Assembly (NCBI GenBank): GCA_026386995.1
Contig: JAPLMO010000419.1
Location: 1 to 11,024, forward strand
Direction: 5' to 3'
DNA: 11,024 nucleotides
From: Planctomycetota bacterium
GTDB lineage: Bacteria; Planctomycetota; Phycisphaerae; FEN-1346
Part shown: one piece after another, positions 1-7,203 of the stretch
How the letters are laid out: every line of letters begins with the position of its first letter
Position numbering within the stretch: the stretch's first letter is position 1
The notes under the pieces: model-generated
Told to the model about the DNA's origin: nothing
Databases searched by the model: none
The model's input: the letters and a program-made list of their open reading frames with translations, nothing else
Program-made: the position numbers and the translations under genes

Positions 1-900
1 TTCCACGCCGGCCTCGGCCAGGCGGCGGCAGATGCGCGGCAGGAAGCGTGTGGCCACGTTCTTGTGGACGAGCATGGTTTCCATGGCGTTGCAGGTGGCG
101 GCCCGCTGGACCTTGGCGTTGAAGCAGATGGCCTCGGCCATGTCGAGGTCCGCCAGGTCGTCGACGTAGACGTGGCATACGCCCTTGTAGTGCTTGATGA
201 CGGGGATGACGGATTCCTGCGCGACGGCGCGGATGAGGTCCTCGCCGCCGCGCGGGATGACGACGTCGATCCAGCGGTCCTCGCGCAGCAGGGCCGCGAG
301 GAGGTCGCGGTCGGGGTTGTCGATCATCTGGAGGGCGTCGGCCGGCAGGCCCTGGCTGGTGATCGCTTCCGCGAGCACCTTGTGGATGGCGAGGTTCGAG
401 CGCAGCGACTCTTTGCCGCCGCGCAGGATGGCCGCGTTGCCGCTCTTCAGGCACAGGGCGGCGATGTCGCTCGTGACGTTGGGCCGCGACTCATAGATGG
501 CCAGGACGACGCCCAGGGGCACGCGCAGGCGCATGATCTGGAGGCCGTTGGGGCGCGTGTAGCCCTCGATGATCTCGCCGACGGGGTCGCGCAGGACGAC
601 GATTTCATCGAGGCTGGCGGCCATTTTCTTGAGGCGATCTTGCGTCAGGGCAAGGCGGTCGAGCATGGCGGCGGAGAGGCCGGCGGCCTTGGCGGCGGCG
701 AGGTCGGCGGCGTTTTCCTTCAGGATCGCATCGGCGGAGTTTCGCAGGCCGGCGGCCATCGCCGCGAGCGCGTCGTTCTTGGTGTTGGAACTTGCGGCGG
801 CCAGCGCGCGGCCGGCCGCGCGGGCGCGGCGGCCGATCTCCTGCGACACGTCGGCCCAGTCCTGCGATTCCGCCGGTTCTCGTTTTACGGCCTTCGCCAT
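1..900 (-). CDS. proA: Gamma-glutamyl phosphate reductase (glutamate-5-semialdehyde dehydrogenase), C-terminus cut by the window edge
   Basis: This enzyme reduces gamma-glutamyl phosphate to glutamate-5-semialdehyde with NADPH, the second step of proline synthesis from glutamate in the cytoplasm. The visible 300 residues are an aldehyde-dehydrogenase-fold protein and read without a break to base 1. The family is usually about 420 residues, so roughly the last 120 lie outside the window. Recognisable family blocks are VPLGVVLAIYESRPNVT (about residues 129-145), LKSGNAAILRGGKES (about 151-165), VIPRGGEDLI (about 214-223) and VIKHYKGVCHVYVD (about 233-246). The expected catalytic cysteine is C270 in RAATCNAMET. 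The ATG at 900 is preceded by a strong Shine-Dalgarno AAGGAG six bases away, so the start is secure. The gene follows ybbR across a repeat-filled gap of 291 bases and probably has its own transcription signals, although no clear promoter was seen. The partner proB is not in the window. Confidence 0.96.
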   Translation of the reverse strand, partial: MAKAVKREPAESQDWADVSQEIGRRARAAGRALAAASSNTKNDALAAMAAGLRNSADAILKENAADLAAAKAAGLSAAMLDRLALTQDRLKKMAASLDEIVVLRDPVGEIIEGYTRPNGLQIMRLRVPLGVVLAIYESRPNVTSDIAALCLKSGNAAILRGGKESLRSNLAIHKVLAEAITSQGLPADALQMIDNPDRDLLAALLREDRWIDVVIPRGGEDLIRAVAQESVIPVIKHYKGVCHVYVDDLADLDMAEAICFNAKVQRAATCNAMETMLVHKNVATRFLPRICRRLAEAGVE

Positions 901-920
901 CGAAATCTCCTTGTGAGATT
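901..920 (-). promoter_or_regulatory. proA ribosome binding site inside a small hairpin
   Basis: On the minus strand the Shine-Dalgarno AAGGAG (907-912) sits six bases before the proA ATG. It overlaps a small inverted repeat, AATCTC (915-920) with GAGATT (904-909) and a five-base loop. Half of the ribosome site would be paired in this stem. The pairing is seen in the sequence. Any effect on translation is inference, because a six-base AT-rich stem is weak. Confidence 0.45.
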
Positions 921-922
921 CT

Positions 923-950
923 GCGCGGCGGGTCTCCGTACCCGCCGCGC
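923..950. repeat. GC-rich REP-like hairpin, family 1, copy a
   Basis: A perfect 11-bp stem, GCGCGGCGGGT (923-933) with ACCCGCCGCGC (940-950), closes a six-base loop CTCCGT. Apart from one end base, the same hairpin recurs in reverse complement at 1121-1147, and with a different loop at 9159-9188. It lies between ybbR and proA, just upstream of the proA ribosome site. No T-run follows it on either strand, so it is not a classical intrinsic terminator. It is best described as a REP-like intergenic palindrome. Confidence 0.8.
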
Positions 951-997
951 CGACTGCCGCAAAATCTCGTGTACACGCGGCACTGCGTCAGTTACGT

Positions 998-1079
998 GGG
1001 TGGCATGGTCACGCGCTGTTGCGTGACCATGCGCCAGTCCGGGCACATGGTCACGCAACAGCGCGTGACCATGCCACCC
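998..1079. repeat. Perfect 34-bp inverted repeat built from two family-2 hairpins
   Basis: The left arm 998-1031 (starting GGGTGGCATGGTCACGC) is the exact reverse complement of the right arm 1046-1079 (ending GACCATGCCACCC), around a 14-base centre. Each arm is itself a hairpin: CATGGTCACGC pairs with GCGTGACCATG across a six-base loop. The region could therefore fold as one long stem or as two short ones, which suits a cruciform. The right-arm unit, including its CCACCC tail, occurs again at 3205-3236 with a loop two bases shorter. Confidence 0.85.
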
Positions 1080-1120
1080 TCCTCCCAAAGACTAACGCCG
1101 TACAGCACGCGGCATTTCCT

Positions 1121-1178
1121 CGCGGCGGGTACGGAGACCCGCCGCGCAAATCGCAATCCTGACCCGCCGCGCAAATCG
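1121..1178. repeat. Family-1 hairpin copy b, plus a directly repeated half copy
   Basis: Bases 1121-1147 are the exact reverse complement of 923-949, including the loop ACGGAG. The right half and its flank, GACCCGCCGCGCAAATCG (1136-1153), are repeated directly at 1161-1178. The flank GCGCAAATCGCAATCCT also matches, with one change, the flank of the copy near 9159-9200, so the repeat unit extends beyond the stem. The block lies 14 bases downstream of the ybbR stop codon. Confidence 0.8.
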
Positions 1179-1191
1179 TGAAAATCACCGC

Positions 1192-2199
1192 CTACGGCGT
1201 CGGCGGCTTATCGCTGTTCGGCTTTTCGAGGTTGAAGTTCACGGTCGGCAGCGGCTTGGTCAATTTCACGCCGGGCGGCAGGCCCACCACGACGAGTTTT
1301 CCGGGGAGCCACGAGGCCGGGTCGGGCTTGTCGTCGGCCGTCAGCACGAGTTCCACGCGCACATCCTGCGCGAGGAGGCGCTCGACGTCCGGGCCGGGGC
1401 CCTGGATCTCCAACTCCACGTAGCGTTCGACGCCGGCCTGGAACACGACGTGCCAGCGGGTGAGCATTTCGGGCGGGGCCGCCAGCAGGATCGGGAACCG
1501 CCCGAGCGACTTCGTGACCAACGCCGATTCCAGTTTGGCGGTCACCTTGACGATCGGCGGATCGAAGGCGGCCTCGATGCCGTCGGGGCCGCCGAGTTTG
1601 CGTTCCAGCGGCACCTCGCGCTCGATCTGCGGGTTGGCCGGAATGGAACTCACGGCCAGCGGGGCCACGGCGTAGCGTTTGGCCTCGGCCAGGCCCTTCC
1701 ACTCCGACTCCGACACGCGGGCCGTGACCTCGGCCGGCTGGACGGTGGCCACGGCGGCCACGGCGCCGGTGACTTTCGGCTCGACGCGGACCTTGACGCG
1801 GATCATGTGATCGACGCGCACGATAATGTCGCCGTCGACGACGCCGTCGTGCTCGCTTTTGACGTCGGTGACGAAAATGCGGCGTGCGGCCCAGTGGCGG
1901 AAACCGTCGCGGGCGTGGAGCACGCGGCGGGGTTCCTTCAGTTCGGATTCCGTCAACTCGAACTTGCAGGCCATTTCCTCGGGCAGGGCACGCAGTTCCT
2001 GGATCGCCCCGCGGGGACCCTTGAGTTTGACGGTCACCTGCTCGGGCACGATGCTGCGGACGACGTAGTCCTCGGCCGGCACCTTGACGCGGACCGGCAC
2101 GACTTCCTCAGGCTCGGCGGGCTGCTCCAGGTCGGCCCAGACCCAGAGGGCGGCGGTCAGAACGGTGACGGCCAGGATGGTTTTGATGGTCTCGCTCAT
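1192..2199 (-). CDS. ybbR: YbbR-like / CdaR-type protein, partner of the diadenylate cyclase
   Basis: The 335-residue protein has a six-residue cytoplasmic N-terminus, one hydrophobic segment (about residues 7-22, ILAVTVLTAALWVWA) and a long extracytoplasmic region. That region is rich in beta-strand sequence with proline and valine-lysine motifs typical of YbbR domains, for example VPEQVTVKLKGPRGAIQEL (about 51-69) and a later block around DPPIVKVTAKL. In Firmicutes the equivalent protein, CdaR, binds the membrane cyclase CdaA and modulates c-di-AMP production. The same role is inferred here from the domain type and the position directly after cdaA. The ATG overlaps the cdaA stop as ATGA and has no convincing Shine-Dalgarno, so translation is probably coupled. 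The number of YbbR repeats could not be fixed by eye. The extreme C-terminus is proline-rich. Confidence 0.85.
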   Translation of the reverse strand: MSETIKTILAVTVLTAALWVWADLEQPAEPEEVVPVRVKVPAEDYVVRSIVPEQVTVKLKGPRGAIQELRALPEEMACKFELTESELKEPRRVLHARDGFRHWAARRIFVTDVKSEHDGVVDGDIIVRVDHMIRVKVRVEPKVTGAVAAVATVQPAEVTARVSESEWKGLAEAKRYAVAPLAVSSIPANPQIEREVPLERKLGGPDGIEAAFDPPIVKVTAKLESALVTKSLGRFPILLAAPPEMLTRWHVVFQAGVERYVELEIQGPGPDVERLLAQDVRVELVLTADDKPDPASWLPGKLVVVGLPPGVKLTKPLPTVNFNLEKPNSDKPPTP

Positions 2200-3083
2200 G
2201 GTTGCGGGGTGTCCGGTGCGTCGGTTTTCTCGGCCGGTGTTTCGGCGGCCGCGCCGTTATCGGTTGAGAGGGAATGCTCGGCAAGGGGGGCCTCGGCGGC
2301 CCGCAGGAGCGCGAGCAGGCGCGTGCGAAGTTGCTCGGGCGTCAGGGGCGTCTCCAACTGGCCGCTCTCGGCGATGGAGATGCCGCCGGTCTCCTCGCTG
2401 ACGACGATGACGATGGCGTCGCACTCTTCGGTCAGGCCGACCGCCGCGCGATGGCGCGTGCCGAAGTGCGGGTCCAGAATGGCCTGGTGCGACAGCGGGA
2501 ACTCGCAGCCGGCGGCGGCGATGCGCCCGCTGCGGATGACCACGCCCATGTCGTGCAGCGGCGAGCCGGGCCAGAAGATCGTGGTCAGGAGGTCGCTCGT
2601 CAGTTCGGCGTCCACGGGGATGCCGCCTTCGGCCAGCGTGGCGAGGCTGGCATCGCGCTCGATGGCGATAATGGCGCCGACGCGGTTGCGGCTGAGGGTC
2701 GTTACGGCCCGTACGATGCGGTCGACAAACGCCGTGGCGCCGTGCTTCAGGAAGAACCGCAGCAGGGGGTTCTCGCCCAGGCGCATCAGGCTGCGCCTCA
2801 GTTCCGGCTGGAAGACGACCACCGCCAGCACCAGCAGCCACGGCACAACCTGGCCGTAAAGATAGTTGAGGCGCTCCATCTGAAGGTACTCGGTCAGAAT
2901 GCGCAGCAGGACGAAACTGGTGACCGCGACGAGGACGAAGCCGCGGACCACGCGGGCGCCCCGCGTGCCGCGCAGGCTGCGGTACGCCACGTAGATCATT
3001 GCGGCCATGAGGGCCATTTCCAGCGCGTCCCTCGGCTGGAAGGTCTGGCGGAGCCGCTCAAGATAATTCAGCACTTCGGTCAC
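2196..3083 (-). CDS. cdaA: Membrane diadenylate cyclase (c-di-AMP synthase)
   Basis: The enzyme makes cyclic di-AMP from two ATP at the membrane. The 295-residue protein has three hydrophobic segments (about residues 20-38, 46-68 and 75-91), a short linker and a DAC (DisA_N) domain from about 115 to 250. Conserved DAC sequence includes VGAIIAIERD (135-144), FWPGSPLHD (170-178), GTRHRAAVG (208-216) and VSEETGGIS (228-236). The RHR motif is intact at 210-212 and the catalytic-motif aspartate is D178. The usual DGA motif reads DMG here. The chosen start is the GTG at 3083, seven bases after GAGAGG. A longer ATG-initiated reading to 3167 would translate a repeat hairpin and is rejected. The C-terminal 40 or so residues are acidic and low in complexity. 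The gene overlaps ybbR by four bases. The usual third neighbour in Firmicutes, glmM, is not in the window. Confidence 0.93.
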   Translation of the reverse strand: MTEVLNYLERLRQTFQPRDALEMALMAAMIYVAYRSLRGTRGARVVRGFVLVAVTSFVLLRILTEYLQMERLNYLYGQVVPWLLVLAVVVFQPELRRSLMRLGENPLLRFFLKHGATAFVDRIVRAVTTLSRNRVGAIIAIERDASLATLAEGGIPVDAELTSDLLTTIFWPGSPLHDMGVVIRSGRIAAAGCEFPLSHQAILDPHFGTRHRAAVGLTEECDAIVIVVSEETGGISIAESGQLETPLTPEQLRTRLLALLRAAEAPLAEHSLSTDNGAAAETPAEKTDAPDTPQP

Positions 3084-3112
3084 GCGTGCGCCTCTCGAAT
3101 TCCGATTGCTGC

Positions 3113-3183
3113 GCGGCGGGCAGTCTTGCCCGCCGCATGAACGCGGCCTATCACGCGCGGTGGGCAAGACTGCCCACCGCGCG
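3113..3183. repeat. Inverted pair of REP-like hairpins between folP and cdaA
   Basis: The first hairpin pairs GCGGCGGGCA (3113-3122) with TGCCCGCCGC (3127-3136) across GTCT. The second pairs CGCGCGGTGGGCA (3154-3166) with TGCCCACCGCGCG (3171-3183) across AGAC. The second is essentially the reverse complement of the first, loop included, with one compensated base-pair change (C-G to T-A). This is the layout of a REPIN: two REP units facing each other around a short spacer. The stem resembles family 1 (GGCGGG core) but has a four-base loop. Confidence 0.8.
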
Positions 3184-3204
3184 AAAACGCCCCACGTCGG
3201 AGAA

Positions 3205-3237
3205 CATGGTCACGCAACAGCGTGACCATGCCACCCA
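3205..3237. repeat. Family-2 hairpin directly after the folP stop codon
   Basis: CATGGTCACGC (3205-3215) pairs with GCGTGACCATG (3220-3230) across the loop AACA and is followed by CCACCC. It matches 1046-1079, except that the loop there is AACAGC. It begins seven bases past the folP stop in the direction of transcription. It may act as a 3' mRNA stabiliser or an attenuator, but lacks the T-run of an intrinsic terminator. Confidence 0.75.
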
Positions 3238-4461
3238 TCAGGTTTCGCCGGCTTCGGCGATGGCGGCCGCAACGGCGACCGCCTGGCGCATTTCGGCCAC
3301 GTCGTGGACCCTGAGGGCCAGCGCCCCTTGGGCGACGGCCAGGGCGCACGCCGCAGCCGTGCCGAAGAGCCGGTCCGCAGGGGCCTCGACCCCCGTTAAC
3401 TCGCCGATAAACCTCTTGCGGCTGGCACCTACCATAATCGGTCGGCCGAGAGTTCGCAACTGGCCAAGCCGCGCCAAAATCATAAGGTTGTGTTCCAGGC
3501 GTTTGCCGAACCCGATGCCGGGGTCGATCAGGATGCGGTCTTCCGCTACGCCCGCCTCGCGTGCCGCCACGATGCCGCGGCGCAGGAACCGGCAGATGTC
3601 GGCCATCAGGTTATCATACGCGGGGTCCTGCTGCATAGTCTTGGGGTCGCCCCGGATGTGCATGATGACGAGGCCGGCCCCCGTCTCGGCGACGGCGCGG
3701 GCCATGTCGGGGTCGCCCGTCAGGCCGGTGACGTCGTTGACGAGGCAGGCGCCGGCGGCGACGGCCTCGCGGGCCGTGCGGGCGTGGCGGGTGTCGATGC
3801 TGAGGGGCGTCTTGACGCAGGCGGCCAGGCCCCGGATGACCGGGAGCACACGGGCGAGTTCTTCGTCCTCGGCGACGGGCTCGGCGCCCGGCCGGGTCGA
3901 TTCGCCGCCGATGTCGAGGATGTCGGCGCCCTCGGCGGCGAGTTGCCGGCCGTGGGCGATGGCCGCCTTCGGGTTGAGGCACTGCCCGCCGTCGCTGAAA
4001 CTGTCGGGGGTGACGTTGACGACGCCCACCAGGGCGGGGCGCGGCCCGAGCGCCAGTTCCCGGGAGCCCATGCGGACCACGAACTGCCGCCGTCCGTATG
4101 CGCCTAGCGCGCGGTCGATCTCGCGCGCGATCTCCGGAAGGTCGAAGGGCTCCTCGGCGAGGCGGCTGATGAGGGCCGTGAACTGCCGCCGCGAGCCGAC
4201 CAGGAGCACCCCCGAGTCGCTCACCTCTTCGGAGCAGATGCCGCGGCTGACGGCGGCGTCGCCTCCGGAGGCGAGCATCTCCTGCTTGAGGAGGTTGGCC
4301 TGGATGCGGCTGACGTGCTCGAGGGCGACCGCGAGAAACTCGCCCTTGGTCATCATGCGCTGGATGCCGTGCTCGGTTGCGCCCGTGCGCCGCATTTCAT
4401 CCATGACGGCGGCCGAGGGGGCGGCCGAGACGACGCGAGCGTTGAGGCTGAGGTGGAGCAT
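3238..4461 (-). CDS. folP: Dihydropteroate synthase with N-terminal extension
   Basis: The enzyme condenses para-aminobenzoate with dihydropterin pyrophosphate to make dihydropteroate in folate synthesis. The 407-residue protein has a TIM-barrel DHPS domain from about residue 142 to the end. Its signature blocks are NVTPDSFSDGG (149-159), GADILDIGGESTRPGA (178-193), SIDTRH (221-226), VNDVTG (241-246), MHIRGDPKTMQ (267-277), IDPGIGFGK (312-320) and ASRKRFIG (346-353). All expected pterin and substrate loops are present. The first 130 or so residues form an extra domain containing LLKQEMLASGGDAAVSRG (57-74). This extension is known from other long bacterial and archaeal DHPS proteins, and its job is not clear to me. 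The ATG at 4461, after GGGGA, is preferred over the upstream in-frame ATG at 4533, whose extra 24 residues would run into the intergenic repeat. The gene is flanked by repeats on both sides. No convincing promoter was found. Confidence 0.95.
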   Translation of the reverse strand: MLHLSLNARVVSAAPSAAVMDEMRRTGATEHGIQRMMTKGEFLAVALEHVSRIQANLLKQEMLASGGDAAVSRGICSEEVSDSGVLLVGSRRQFTALISRLAEEPFDLPEIAREIDRALGAYGRRQFVVRMGSRELALGPRPALVGVVNVTPDSFSDGGQCLNPKAAIAHGRQLAAEGADILDIGGESTRPGAEPVAEDEELARVLPVIRGLAACVKTPLSIDTRHARTAREAVAAGACLVNDVTGLTGDPDMARAVAETGAGLVIMHIRGDPKTMQQDPAYDNLMADICRFLRRGIVAAREAGVAEDRILIDPGIGFGKRLEHNLMILARLGQLRTLGRPIMVGASRKRFIGELTGVEAPADRLFGTAAACALAVAQGALALRVHDVAEMRQAVAVAAAIAEAGET

Positions 4462-4485
4462 GGAAGCATCCCCGGCTACTGCATA

Positions 4486-4712
4486 TTTAGCCCCCGGTGA
4501 ATACACCGGAGGCGGCGCGGCGGCAAGCGCCACCCACGTTTCGCCCCCCGTGTATATACGTGTTTAGCGCTGTCATTCTGAGGCCTCGTTTACGGGGCCG
4601 AAGAATCTCGCTGTTCGGGCGGCCGAGATTCTTCGCTCGCTCTCGCTCGCTCAGAATGACAATTCTTGCCTGGCACGCTAAACACGTACCCGTGTATTCA
4701 CGGGGGGCTGAA
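4486..4712. repeat. Nested palindromic, MITE-like element between ftsH and folP
   Basis: Several inverted repeats are stacked around one centre near 4617-4625. They are GCCCCCCGTG (4543-4552) with CACGGGGGGC (4699-4708); ACGTGTTTAGCG (4558-4569) with CGCTAAACACGT (4676-4687); TGTCATTCTGAG (4571-4582) with CTCAGAATGACA (4650-4661); and CGAAGAATCTCG (4599-4610) with CGAGATTCTTCG (4624-4635). Outside these, the hairpin CCGGTGAATACACCGG (4495-4510) resembles the reverse complement of CCCGTGTATTCACGGG (4689-4704), which suggests a larger element from about 4486 to 4712. There is no open reading frame with a recognisable product, so it would be non-autonomous. The element fills nearly all of the gap between the ftsH stop and the folP start. 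No clear target-site duplication was found. Confidence 0.75.
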
Positions 4713-4725
4713 TAGGGCGCGGTCT

Positions 4726-6675
<1,950 letters not shown>

Positions 6676-6684
6676 GTCGGAACC

Positions 6685-7203
6685 TTACCACGGCTTTTCC
6701 ATGAATTCCACGATTCGTCTGGCCAGTCGCTGAATGGCATCCTCGGTGGCGGAATCCTGGGTCTCGCCGAGAGCCACCGCGTAGGAGCCTGCGCCGCTGA
6801 TCTCCTCGCAGTGCCTGAGGATTTCTCCGGTTCTGAGGTCCTTCCACTCGAACCAGGCCATGATCGTGACTTCGACCTCCATCGGGCTGTCGGTCCGCAC
6901 GCTTTCCGTCAAGACCGGGGCGGTGAAGGCGAAGATCTCGCCCCGGATTTCGCTGTCGGCCCGTTTCGGGTCATGGACGACCTTGTAGGGCGTCCGCATT
7001 TCGATGGTCTTGACGAGTGCCCTGGCGAGGCCGAACTCCATTTCCCGCCGGAAACTCTTGTTGCCGAAAATGTCGACCGCCACGGTCCGCACGTCGGTCC
7101 GATGCAGCGGTTCGCTGCTGTACCCGCAGCCGGCGGCCGTCAGCGCCGCCAGAAGGGCGACGGCCATCGGCGCCGCGCCCCGGAAGTGTCGCGTGCTTGT
7201 CAC
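6685..7203 (-). CDS. lptE: LptE-like outer-membrane lipoprotein (LPS assembly)
   Basis: The predicted product is 172 residues with a short signal peptide (hydrophobic core about 12-24) ending in the lipobox LTAAGC. Cys26 would be lipidated and the mature protein carried to the outer membrane. The sequence after it, VRTVAVDIFGNKSFRREMEFGLARALVKTIEMRT in two halves, about 38-52 and 53-70, fits the LptE/RlpB-type fold. That fold has a beta strand with a conserved asparagine-lysine turn and a long helix. LptE plugs the LptD barrel that inserts lipopolysaccharide. The assignment is by pattern and by context next to a BamD-like gene. The start is the GTG at 7203, which overlaps the upstream stop as GTGA and follows AGAGGAG by eight bases. 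An in-frame ATG at residue 13 is a less likely start. Ends nine bases before ftsH. Confidence 0.8.
   Translation of the reverse strand: MTSTRHFRGAAPMAVALLAALTAAGCGYSSEPLHRTDVRTVAVDIFGNKSFRREMEFGLARALVKTIEMRTPYKVVHDPKRADSEIRGEIFAFTAPVLTESVRTDSPMEVEVTIMAWFEWKDLRTGEILRHCEEISGAGSYAVALGETQDSATEDAIQRLARRIVEFMEKPW

Noticed and set aside
1450..2859. 469-codon plus-strand reading frame
   Set aside because: It is antisense to ybbR and cdaA, which have clear domains and codon patterns. No recognisable protein features.
3084..3167. Longer cdaA start at 3167, adding 28 residues
   Set aside because: The added residues would be encoded by the REP-like hairpins, whereas the GTG at 3083 has GAGAGG at proper spacing and begins at the usual family N-terminus.
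3205..3230. Intrinsic terminator after folP
   Set aside because: The stem is strong but no T-run follows on the transcribed strand. It is kept only as a repeat with a possible 3'-end role.
923..3237. CRISPR array
   Set aside because: The repeats are palindromes in both orientations, few in number and without regular spacers. No cas gene is present.
4481..4490. AT-rich TAAATAT before folP as a -10 box
   Set aside because: It matches only three of six consensus positions and no -35 partner at suitable spacing was found.
4462..4533. Longer folP start at 4533
   Set aside because: The extra 24 residues run into the intergenic hairpin at 4495-4510 and do not resemble the family.
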